Assembly: GCA_963678855.1 (NCBI GenBank)
Contig: OY787448.1
Location: forward strand, 2,108,001 to 2,172,000
Direction: 5' to 3'
DNA from: F22 sp963678855
GTDB lineage: Bacteria; Bacteroidota; Bacteroidia; Bacteroidales; Bacteroidaceae
Length of the DNA stretch: 64,000 nt
The translations under genes and the position numbers were made by a program. The notes under the pieces were generated by a model, which worked only from the letters and a program-made list of their open reading frames with translations, was not told the DNA's origin and ran no database searches. Shown one piece after another: positions 38,188 to 45,539 of the stretch. Positions within the stretch are counted from its first letter, which is position 1, and every line of letters starts with the position of its first letter.

Positions 38188-39207
38188 ATGAAACTGAAGA
38201 TCCAGTCACTTCTTGATGAAGTGCAAAACCTCAAAGCAGAAAGCCTCGAAGAAATAGAGCAACTGCGTATTAAATATTTGAGTAAGAAGGGAGCTATCAA
38301 TGAGTTGATGGCTGACTTTCGTAATGTAGCAGCCGAAGAAAAGAAAGAAATCGGTATGCTTGTCAATCAACTAAAGACGCAAACTCAAGACAAAATCAAT
38401 AGCTTACGTGATAGTTTTAAGCGTGACCACAATGAGTTTGAAGGTCTTGACTTGACACGTACACCATATCCTATTGATCTAGGTACTCGTCACCCTTTGT
38501 CTATCGTAAAGAATGAAATCATTGATATTTTTGCACGTCTTGGCTTTAATATCGCTGAGGGTCCAGAGGTAGAAGATGACTGGCATGTGTTTGGTGCGTT
38601 GAATTTTGCTGATGATCACCCAGCACGTGACATGCAAGATACTTTCTTTATCCAAAGTAATCCTGATATCTTGTTGCGTACGCATACCTCTTCAGTACAA
38701 TCTCGCGTAATGGAGCATACAAATCCTCCTATCCGCATCGTTTGTCCTGGCCGTGTATACCGTAATGAGGCTATCAGCTACCGTGCACACTGCTTCTTCC
38801 ACCAATTGGAAGCTTTGTATATCGACAAAGATGTAAGCTTTACTGATTTGAAGCAGGTATTGCTTTCTTTTGCTAAGGAAATGTTTTCTGAAGATACACA
38901 AATTCGTCTTCGTCCTAGCTACTTCCCATTTACTGAACCAAGTGCTGAAATGGATATCAGTTGTAACATTTGTGGTGGTACAGGGTGTAATTTCTGTAAG
39001 CACACAGGATGGGTAGAGATCCTTGGTTGTGGTATGGTAGATCCTAATGTCTTGGAAGCTAATGGTATCGATAGCAAGGTGTATTCTGGCTATGCCCTAG
39101 GTATGGGTATCGAGCGTATTACAAACTTGAAATACCAAGTAAGTGACTTGCGTTGGTTTAGTGAGAACGATGTTCGTTTTTTGCGTCAGTTTGAATCTGC
39201 TGACTAA
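38188..39207 (+). CDS. pheS: Phenylalanyl-tRNA synthetase alpha subunit
   Basis: Charges tRNA-Phe as an alpha2beta2 enzyme with PheT. 339 residues: N-terminal coiled coil (1-85), class II motif 2 region RTHTSSVQSRVME ... CPGRVYRNEAISYRAHCFFHQLE, then RPSYFPFTEPSAEMDISC, CKHTGWVEILGCGMVDPNV and motif 3 GYALGMGIERITNLKY. The CNICGGTGCNFC segment adds a possible zinc site. pheT is not adjacent. nth follows 14 nt downstream, so the two share a transcript. Confidence 0.97.
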   Translation: MKLKIQSLLDEVQNLKAESLEEIEQLRIKYLSKKGAINELMADFRNVAAEEKKEIGMLVNQLKTQTQDKINSLRDSFKRDHNEFEGLDLTRTPYPIDLGTRHPLSIVKNEIIDIFARLGFNIAEGPEVEDDWHVFGALNFADDHPARDMQDTFFIQSNPDILLRTHTSSVQSRVMEHTNPPIRIVCPGRVYRNEAISYRAHCFFHQLEALYIDKDVSFTDLKQVLLSFAKEMFSEDTQIRLRPSYFPFTEPSAEMDISCNICGGTGCNFCKHTGWVEILGCGMVDPNVLEANGIDSKVYSGYALGMGIERITNLKYQVSDLRWFSENDVRFLRQFESAD

Positions 39208-39221
39208 GTAAGATATACTAT

Positions 39222-39875
39222 ATGAAAAAAAAAGACCGTTATGAAGGCATTATCTCTTGGTTCTTAGAGAATATGCCCGTGGCTGAGTCTGAATTGAATT
39301 ACCGCAATCCGTACGAGTTACTGGTTGCGGTAATTCTTTCTGCACAGTGTACTGATAAGCGTGTCAATATAGTGACACCTCCTCTTTTTGAACGTTTTCC
39401 TACACCTGAACGATTGGCTGAAGCCGAACCTGATGAAGTGTTGACTTTTATCAGTGGAGTGACGTATCCCAATAATAAGTCTAAGCACTTGGTAGGGATG
39501 GCTCAGATGTTGGTGCGCGATTTTGATAGTGAAGTACCTAGTGACTTGGACGACTTGATTAAGATGCCAGGTGTAGGACGTAAGACAGCCAATGTCATTC
39601 AAGCGGTTATCTTTCAAAAAGCTGCAATGGCTGTAGATACGCATGTCTTTCGTGTGTCGCATCGTATTGGTCTCGCACCTATGAGTGCCACAACTCCTTT
39701 AGCTGTAGAAAAGCATCTGATGCGTTATATCCCTCATAATTTAGTACCATTGGCTCATCACTGGTTGATTCTTCATGGTCGATATACCTGTGTGGCACGC
39801 AAGCCTAAATGCAATAAATGTGGCTTGACTCCTTGGTGCAAGGAGTACGGGAAGATGCAAAAGGAGACTACTTAG
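39222..39875 (+). CDS. nth: Endonuclease III (DNA glycosylase/AP lyase)
   Basis: Base-excision repair of oxidised pyrimidines. 217 residues with the helix-hairpin-helix MPGVGRKTANV containing the catalytic lysine, the catalytic aspartate in AVDTHVFRVSHR, and a C-terminal 4Fe-4S motif C-X6-C-X2-C-X5-C (CVARKPKCNKCGLTPWC). SAQCTDKRVN is the conserved N-terminal block. Cotranscribed with pheS. Confidence 0.96.
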   Translation: MKKKDRYEGIISWFLENMPVAESELNYRNPYELLVAVILSAQCTDKRVNIVTPPLFERFPTPERLAEAEPDEVLTFISGVTYPNNKSKHLVGMAQMLVRDFDSEVPSDLDDLIKMPGVGRKTANVIQAVIFQKAAMAVDTHVFRVSHRIGLAPMSATTPLAVEKHLMRYIPHNLVPLAHHWLILHGRYTCVARKPKCNKCGLTPWCKEYGKMQKETT

Positions 39876-39973
39876 TCAACCTCATAAAAGGCCTTCTATA
39901 TAATAATGTGTATCACATGTGTTTTTCAACATAGTTTTTCCTCTTTCGCTTCTCCAAAGTCGAAAGAAATCAC

Positions 39974-39981
39974 TATCTTTG
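39974..39981 (+). promoter_or_regulatory. Promoter -7 element of pgk
   Basis: TATCTTTG followed by GCACTA; transcription would start near 39987, about 42 nt before the pgk ATG. Confidence 0.55.
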
Positions 39982-40028
39982 CACTATTAGATTGATACAG
40001 ATTAGATTAATAATAATAGAAAATTATC

Positions 40029-41285
40029 ATGCAAACAATTGACAATTTCAATTTCGCCGGTAAAAAGGTGTTTGTTCGTGTGGACTTCAATGTTCCATTG
40101 GATGCGGACTTCAACGTAACTGATGACACTCGTATTCGTGGTGCCCTACCAACTCTAAAGAAAGTACTTGCTGACGGTGGTGCTTTGATCATCGCTTCTC
40201 ACATGGGACGCCCTAAAAAGAATCCAGACGAGAAATTCTCTTTGAAGCATATCCAAGCTTACGTAGGTGAAAAGCTAGGTGTAGAACTTAAGTTTGCTCC
40301 AGATTGTGCAAAGGCTGCTGACGCTGCTGCTGCTCTTCAACCAGGTGAAGCACTTCTTCTTGAAAACCTTCGTTTCTATGAAGAAGAAACTGGTAAGCCA
40401 CGTGTTGCTGATGACGCTACAGACGAAGAAAAGAAAGCTGCTAAGGCTGCATGTAAGGAAAGCCAAAAAGAGTTTACTAAGACTCTTGCTTCTTACGCAG
40501 ATGTATATGTAAACGACGCATTCGGTACTGCTCACCGTGCACACGCATCTACTGCGCTTATCGCAGATCACTTCGATGCTGATAGCAAATTGTTCGGTTT
40601 CTTGATGAACAAGGAAGTAACTGCTGTTGACAACGTAATGAGCAATATCCAACGTCCTTTCACTGCTATCATGGGTGGTAGTAAGGTGTCTTCTAAAATT
40701 GATATCATCGAAAACCTTCTTGGTAAGGTAGATAACTTGATTATCGGTGGTGGTATGACATTTACTTTCATCAAAGCTATGGGTGGCGAAATCGGTGCTT
40801 CTCTTTGTGAAGACGATAAGCTAGAACTAGCAAAAGAATTGATGGCTAAAGCTGAGGCTAATGGTGTGAAACTTCTTCTAGGTGTTGATGCTCGTACTGG
40901 TGATAAGTTCGCTGCTGACGCTGCAATGGAAATCGTTGATGCTGATAAGATCCCAGCTGGTCACCTAGGTCTTGATATCGGTCCTAAGGCTGAAGCTGAA
41001 TTCGCTGAAGTAATCAAGAGTTCTAAGACTATCCTATGGAATGGTCCTGCTGGTGTATTTGAGTTCGACCGTTATGCTGAAGGTTCTAAGGCTATCGGTA
41101 TGGCTATCGCTGATGCAACTCAAAACAACGGTGCATTCTCTTTAGTAGGTGGTGGTGACTCTGTAGCTTGTGTAAACAAGTATGACCTTGCTGATAAGGT
41201 ATCTTACGTATCTACTGGTGGTGGTGCTCTTCTTGAGGCTATCGAAGGTAAGACTCTTCCTGGTATTGCAGCTATCAAGGGTTAA
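40029..41285 (+). CDS. pgk: Phosphoglycerate kinase
   Basis: Glycolytic ATP-forming enzyme, 1,3-bisphosphoglycerate to 3-phosphoglycerate. 418 residues with KKVFVRVDFNVPLD, SHMGRPKKNPD, LLENLRFYEEE, NDAFGTAHRAHAS, GGSKVSSKIDIIENLL, and the C-terminal GGGDSVAC ... YVSTGGGALLEAIEGK. Codon usage is strongly biased to a few codons (GCT, GGT, CTT, AAG), as expected for a highly expressed gene. Monocistronic, with its own promoter and a following hairpin. Confidence 0.98.
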   Translation: MQTIDNFNFAGKKVFVRVDFNVPLDADFNVTDDTRIRGALPTLKKVLADGGALIIASHMGRPKKNPDEKFSLKHIQAYVGEKLGVELKFAPDCAKAADAAAALQPGEALLLENLRFYEEETGKPRVADDATDEEKKAAKAACKESQKEFTKTLASYADVYVNDAFGTAHRAHASTALIADHFDADSKLFGFLMNKEVTAVDNVMSNIQRPFTAIMGGSKVSSKIDIIENLLGKVDNLIIGGGMTFTFIKAMGGEIGASLCEDDKLELAKELMAKAEANGVKLLLGVDARTGDKFAADAAMEIVDADKIPAGHLGLDIGPKAEAEFAEVIKSSKTILWNGPAGVFEFDRYAEGSKAIGMAIADATQNNGAFSLVGGGDSVACVNKYDLADKVSYVSTGGGALLEAIEGKTLPGIAAIKG

Positions 41286-41318
41286 TCAATTACTGATTAA
41301 ACTATTGTAATATATTGC

Positions 41319-41370
41319 AGGGCCACTCATGTTTTCTATTGGAAACAATGAGCGGTCCTGTACTTATTTG
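41319..41370 (+). terminator. Possible terminator after pgk
   Basis: AGGGCCACTCATGTTTTC (41319-41336) pairs imperfectly with GGAAACAATGAGCGGTCCT (41341-41359). The following T-rich tract is weak, so confidence is modest. Confidence 0.45.
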
Positions 41371-41401
41371 TGACGTTAGTCATCTCAAATCATTTTGTCT
41401 T

Positions 41402-41992
41402 ATGAAACGTACTCATCCTTATTTGTTGGGCCTCTTTACAATATTTCTGATTGTTGGGATTACCTTTGTGAATAAAAGAAAGCGCCGTGTCGTTGAAGAG
41501 CCTATAGATATTCAACGTGTAGATAGCTTTGTGATTGGTAGTGCATCAAGTCTTTATGGAGTGCCTATATGGTTGGGCGACAGTTTGAAAATCTTTGATA
41601 AGTACGGCTTGCATGTTGATTTTCATATCTATAGTGACTTGTTGGACTTTTTGGAAGCAGCTGAACACGAAGAATTAGACTTATTGATTCTTGAGCAGAA
41701 TTCAGAATCTATCGGTAATTATAAGTTTCTAGGTGATTTCGTATGGGTTAATTCAGAATTGGTGAATGATTCACTCCATAGTGGTTTGCATAAATTTGTG
41801 CTAGGTTATAATGAGGTGATTCGTTATATGTATAGTACAAAAGCTGAGAAGTGGGGATATGCTGCCTTTGAAGCCTTTCATTATAGCAAGGAGGCCCAGA
41901 AGCAAGCTATGATACCTATGTTTCACCGTGTGAAATGGTCAGAAGTACAGGCTAGATTTCAAGAGTCCTATCCAGAAAGGATAGGAGAGTGA
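41402..41992 (+). CDS. Membrane-anchored protein resembling a substrate-binding domain, function unknown
   Basis: 196 residues from the ATG at 41402, which places the membrane anchor (YLLGLFTIFLIVGITFV) at the N-terminus; the longer frame from 41315 runs through the pgk terminator and is rejected. The rest (VIGSASSLYGVPIWLGDSLKIFDKYGLHVDFHIYSD and DLLILEQNSESIGN) has the flavour of periplasmic substrate-binding domains of the NMT1/SsuA type but is only half their size. I cannot assign a function. A promoter for the next gene lies just after its stop. Confidence 0.75.
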   Translation: MKRTHPYLLGLFTIFLIVGITFVNKRKRRVVEEPIDIQRVDSFVIGSASSLYGVPIWLGDSLKIFDKYGLHVDFHIYSDLLDFLEAAEHEELDLLILEQNSESIGNYKFLGDFVWVNSELVNDSLHSGLHKFVLGYNEVIRYMYSTKAEKWGYAAFEAFHYSKEAQKQAMIPMFHRVKWSEVQARFQESYPERIGE

Positions 41993-42003
41993 TAATTTTT
42001 TAC

Positions 42004-42011
42004 TATCTTTG
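42004..42011 (+). promoter_or_regulatory. Promoter -7 element of the 211-residue gene
   Basis: TATCTTTG followed by CGGCC; the start codon lies about 62 nt downstream of the expected transcription start. Confidence 0.5.
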
Positions 42012-42079
42012 CGGCCAAGTACTCTAATTCATTGACTTGCGTTAGAGTCAATCATTTATAAACAATAAACAAATAGTAT

Positions 42080-42715
42080 ATGTCATTCTTTTCTAAGTTA
42101 TTTGGAGGAAAGCAAGATGCTACATCAGTAAGTGGTGTGGATGATTTCTCGGCGTTAATTCAAGTCTATTTCCAAGCGACTATCGCAACAACTCTAGGTA
42201 TCAACAATCCAAGATTTATGCCCGATGTTGTGAAGTTTAAGCGTACATTCAAGATTGCAACTGCGAAAAATAAGCTAGGAGTAGCTGAGCGCACAGCTTG
42301 TAAGAAAATGATGATGGCCGACTATAATATGCCTGATGGTTTCTTTAAAGAAATTGATCAAAGTATCAAGAAGAATTGTAAGACGCAGAATGATATTCAA
42401 AGCTATCTAGCTATGTATCAAAACTTCAGCAATGACTTGATGATGGTTACAGGTAATATTATGTCTTGGAAGATGAGACTGCCTTCTCGTTTCAAGAAGA
42501 TGATGCGTCAATTGACAGATCAAACTGTACATGACATTTGTACAAAGTCTGTATGGAAAGATGATGGTGTACACAATATGTGCCGTCAAGTACGTCACTT
42601 GCAAGATCGTTTGAAGTATTCTGAAGCGTGGATCCAAGAGTATGTGTATCATGTAGTAATCCTAGCTAAGAAGGATGCTGCTAATAATAAGAATGTTGAA
42701 GATGCTGCTAAGTAA
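42080..42715 (+). CDS. Conserved protein of unknown function
   Basis: 211 residues, basic, methionine-rich, mainly helical, no signal peptide. The N-terminus MSFFSKLFGGKQ is a short amphipathic helix that could associate with membranes. The region VVKFKRTFKIATAKNKLGVAERTACKKMM and the later MSWKMRLPSRFKKMMRQL are basic patches. No domain recognised. It has its own promoter and a strong following hairpin, so it forms a single-gene unit. Confidence 0.78.
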   Translation: MSFFSKLFGGKQDATSVSGVDDFSALIQVYFQATIATTLGINNPRFMPDVVKFKRTFKIATAKNKLGVAERTACKKMMMADYNMPDGFFKEIDQSIKKNCKTQNDIQSYLAMYQNFSNDLMMVTGNIMSWKMRLPSRFKKMMRQLTDQTVHDICTKSVWKDDGVHNMCRQVRHLQDRLKYSEAWIQEYVYHVVILAKKDAANNKNVEDAAK

Positions 42716-42738
42716 AAATTAGTACATCCATATATAAT

Positions 42739-42790
42739 AATTGTGCCTTAAGCAAGAGTTCAACTCAAAGCTTGAGGCACAATTGTGTTA
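42739..42790 (+). terminator. Hairpin terminator between convergent genes
   Basis: AATTGTGCCTTAAGC (42739-42753) pairs with GCTTGAGGCACAATT (42770-42784) over 15 bp with one G-T pair; the 16-nt loop itself contains GAGTTCAACTC. Confidence 0.65.
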
Positions 42791-42805
42791 TTAAGGATTT
42801 AGTAA

Positions 42806-43510
42806 TTACCAACCCATTCTTAAGGCGATAGTCAGATTGATAAAAGTGAGGTTGTTTTTGAACATATTCTCATTTTCATCTTGCGTCTCAGGAAACATCT
42901 GGTAGTCGTCATTGACGAACCAGTCAGCTGTTAGGATTTCTAGTTTGGCATCGAAACCTAGGTTGTTCGAGATATGTTGTTGATACCCCAAGCTGATACC
43001 TAGTGCAAAGTACTCTTCGTCGAAGGTATAATCTAAATCATAATCTCTAGATGTGCTCCTGCGATATTCCAAATCATCTTCAATGGTTTGGCTATAGTTA
43101 AGAAGACCTGCAGTGAATTGAAGGTATAGTGACTTACGTCCCCCATCTAGCATGGTCGATAGTGTAAGGGTAGGTCCAATATAATGTGTGGACATCTTGT
43201 CGTCATCGGCGGCACTGTAACTATACAAGTACTCGAAACCTAAATAACGCTGACGAATTTCAGCACGCCATGATGAAGACACTGGATTAGAGTGGTAGTC
43301 AAAATAAGACGTTTCCCTGTTGTCTACATTGGCGCCAAAGCCAAGACCAGTACCAAAAAGTAAGCTCCATTTGCTGTCTAAGGTGCCATTCCACTGATTG
43401 TAAGTTCTTTGTGGTTCTCTAACTCGGCGATAGCCATACTTGTGTTGAGCGATTGCTGGGTCTGCAACTAGTAATAGTAACAGGGCACAAATAATCTTGT
43501 GATTTTTCAT
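42806..43510 (-). CDS. Outer-membrane protein, paralog of the neighbouring gene (copy B)
   Basis: 234 residues with signal peptide ending at AIAQ (residue 22). The mature part has LLFGTGLGFGANVDNRETSYFDYHSNPVSSSWRAEI, FEYLYSYSAADDDKMSTHYIG, FTAGLLNYSQTI, and the last residues LTFINLTIALRMGW. These align step by step with the upstream paralog. A small eight-stranded beta-barrel is likely from strand pattern and terminal aromatic residue. No known family named. Confidence 0.82.
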   Translation of the reverse strand: MKNHKIICALLLLLVADPAIAQHKYGYRRVREPQRTYNQWNGTLDSKWSLLFGTGLGFGANVDNRETSYFDYHSNPVSSSWRAEIRQRYLGFEYLYSYSAADDDKMSTHYIGPTLTLSTMLDGGRKSLYLQFTAGLLNYSQTIEDDLEYRRSTSRDYDLDYTFDEEYFALGISLGYQQHISNNLGFDAKLEILTADWFVNDDYQMFPETQDENENMFKNNLTFINLTIALRMGW

Positions 43511-43551
43511 TGCTTCGAATTTAATTTATAAAAGTGTAAGTATATAATATA

Positions 43552-44226
43552 TTACCATCCAAGTTGTAGGGCAGCTGTTAGATGGATAAAAGTCAAAGTT
43601 CCTTCTAGCCAGTAACTCTCTTCTTCCTGTGGTTCAAAACCACCACCAGCATCACCGATAATAATCTCTAGTTTTGTATCTAAAGCCCAGCGTTTGTAAA
43701 GAGATACTTTATAGCCTCCTCCTAGACCAACCCCGAAATAATTCTTTGAAAAGTATATGTTTTTATCTTCATACGCCATTGTGCTATGCTGAACGGAACT
43801 CCTTTTAATAAGGGATTGTTGGTAGTTCAACAGTCCTGCAGAGGCCTGTGCATATACTAGTTGATGTTTATTACCGAACATATGCCAAGTTGTAGCAGTT
43901 AGTGCGAAGTATTGGGTTAATAGCCTATCATCTTCAAGACTATTGTAATTCAGTAAGTATTCCAAGCCAAAGTGTTTCCTGCGCACTTCGGCTCGCCAAG
44001 ACTGTCCTAGAGGTTGGTCATGTCGTTCAAAGTATGTGGCTTTGTTGTTCTTGTCATTGGTACTAAAACCAACCCCTGAACCTATAGAAACGGACCATGG
44101 ATAATCTAACCCACAGTTTGAATCAAACCATGACTTTTTAGTGTCCTCTTTTCCTTGCGCCTCAATAGGGACAAGGACTAAAGCGGATAAAAATAGTGTA
44201 CACAAAATTGTTTTTAAAGTTTTCAC
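43552..44226 (-). CDS. Outer-membrane protein, paralog of the neighbouring gene (copy A)
   Basis: 224 residues, signal peptide ending near IEAQ (residue 24). Shared blocks with copy B: SIGSGVGFSTNDKNNKATYFERHD, SWRAEVRRKHFGLEYLLNYNS, ASAGLLNYQQSL, GLGGGYKVSLYKRWALDTKLEI and the terminal LTFIHLTAALQLGW. The pair looks like an old tandem duplication. It begins 14 nt after the antiporter gene stops, so all three are probably one transcript. Confidence 0.82.
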   Translation of the reverse strand: MKTLKTILCTLFLSALVLVPIEAQGKEDTKKSWFDSNCGLDYPWSVSIGSGVGFSTNDKNNKATYFERHDQPLGQSWRAEVRRKHFGLEYLLNYNSLEDDRLLTQYFALTATTWHMFGNKHQLVYAQASAGLLNYQQSLIKRSSVQHSTMAYEDKNIYFSKNYFGVGLGGGYKVSLYKRWALDTKLEIIIGDAGGGFEPQEEESYWLEGTLTFIHLTAALQLGW

Positions 44227-44240
44227 TTTTTTCGATTTGA

Positions 44241-45437
44241 TTATTCTTGTGTAAGTAATTTCTTATAAGTTATTTCTATACCAAAAGCACCGATAGGAGC
44301 CGTAATTAGTATAGCTAGTACGGCTACAGTAAGTACCTTTTGTCCACATTCCAATCCCCAAGCTAGTGGGAGTGAACCGATAGCAGCTTGTACAGTAGCT
44401 TTAGGAAGGTAGGCTATCATACAGAATAGTCTTTCTTTCATAGTAAGGTGCGTGCCGATTACACTCACAAATACTCCAACCATGCGGAATAGTAAGCCAC
44501 ATACAACTAGTAGTATAGATGCTGCACCACCGGCAATGGCTGCAGCTATATTTACTTCTGCTCCTACAAGTACAAACAAAAGAATTTCTGCTGCCACCCA
44601 TAATTTACCAAATTTACCTGATAGTCTTACCGCCAAAGCATCGTAGTTGTGAAGAATAGCTCCACTCATACTCATAACTGCTAAAAGCCCTGAGATGCTG
44701 ACAAAAGCAAACTGAGTACCTTCAACAAATGCTTTGAGATGGTGCTCCAGTGCCATTAGTAAAAAGGAGAAGCTCAGGATAATCACAACTTTTACAGAAT
44801 CTCTCATATGGTAGAACTTGAAGAATTGGACAAGCAGGTAGCCTATTGTGATACCTACCGCCAATCCAAGAACAATACTAGATGGGATTTGTAGAAAGCT
44901 TAAGCCTGAGATCTCTCCACCCAGAGCGAGGCCAGTAAATGCTGTGAATAAGACTATAACAAAGACATCATCTACAGATCCACCTGCCATAATCATTTGA
45001 GGAATGCTCTGTTTAGTGCCGTATTTCTCATCCATAAGACGTAGCATCTTAGGTACGATAACTGCTGGAGATACAGCGGCTACGACGGTACCGATAATGG
45101 CGGCTTCGAGCAGAGTGACATCTAAGAGACGCGGAGCTAACAGAGTGATACCTACTAGTTCAAAGCAAGCTGGTACGAAGCACATGAGAATAGCCGGTCG
45201 ACCAACACGTTTTAGTTCCTCTATATTAAGAGCTAGACCAGCACGTGTTAGGATTATAACTAGAGCTAATTGTCTTAGGTCTACCGAGATGGCACGAAGC
45301 GGTTCAATTAAGCCTAATATCGGACCTAATAATATACCTGTTGCCAACATACCTATCAAGCTAGGTAGTTTGATTTTAATGGATGCATATCCTAATACTA
45401 ACCCCAATAGAAAGGTTAGAGCTAAACTTGTTAACAT
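44241..45437 (-). CDS. Cation/proton antiporter (CPA family)
   Basis: 398 residues with about twelve membrane segments typical of Na+/H+ exchangers: LPSLIGMLATGILLGPILGLI, DLRQLALVIILTRAGLALNI, GTVVAAVSPAVIVPKMLRLM, MAGGSVDDVFVIVLF (with the ion-binding aspartate pair) and AEILLFVLVGAEVNIAAA. No C-terminal regulatory domain. It leads the operon with two paralogous outer-membrane proteins. Confidence 0.9.
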   Translation of the reverse strand: MLTSLALTFLLGLVLGYASIKIKLPSLIGMLATGILLGPILGLIEPLRAISVDLRQLALVIILTRAGLALNIEELKRVGRPAILMCFVPACFELVGITLLAPRLLDVTLLEAAIIGTVVAAVSPAVIVPKMLRLMDEKYGTKQSIPQMIMAGGSVDDVFVIVLFTAFTGLALGGEISGLSFLQIPSSIVLGLAVGITIGYLLVQFFKFYHMRDSVKVVIILSFSFLLMALEHHLKAFVEGTQFAFVSISGLLAVMSMSGAILHNYDALAVRLSGKFGKLWVAAEILLFVLVGAEVNIAAAIAGGAASILLVVCGLLFRMVGVFVSVIGTHLTMKERLFCMIAYLPKATVQAAIGSLPLAWGLECGQKVLTVAVLAILITAPIGAFGIEITYKKLLTQE

Positions 45438-45479
45438 AATTCTTCTTTCTTATCTTATACTATTGATTTATAAACGCAA

Positions 45480-45487
45480 CAAAGGTA
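45480..45487 (-). promoter_or_regulatory. Promoter -7 element of the antiporter operon
   Basis: Minus strand TACCTTTG. It overlaps one arm of the kamA terminator hairpin at 45481-45514. Confidence 0.45.
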
Positions 45488-45514
45488 GTGGAATTTATGA
45501 AAACCACTACCTTT
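45481..45514 (-). terminator. Terminator after the KamA-type gene
   Basis: AAAGGTAGTGG (45481-45491) and CCACTACCTTT (45504-45514) form a perfect 11-bp stem with a 12-nt loop, 26 nt after the stop codon of the radical SAM gene. The T-run is short (TTTG). Confidence 0.6.
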
Positions 45515-45539
45515 TGTCAAAATAATATTTGGATTGGTA

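Noticed and set aside
41315..41401. Upstream N-terminal extension of the 196-residue protein
   Set aside because: It passes through the pgk terminator hairpin; the ATG at 41402 gives a proper membrane anchor.
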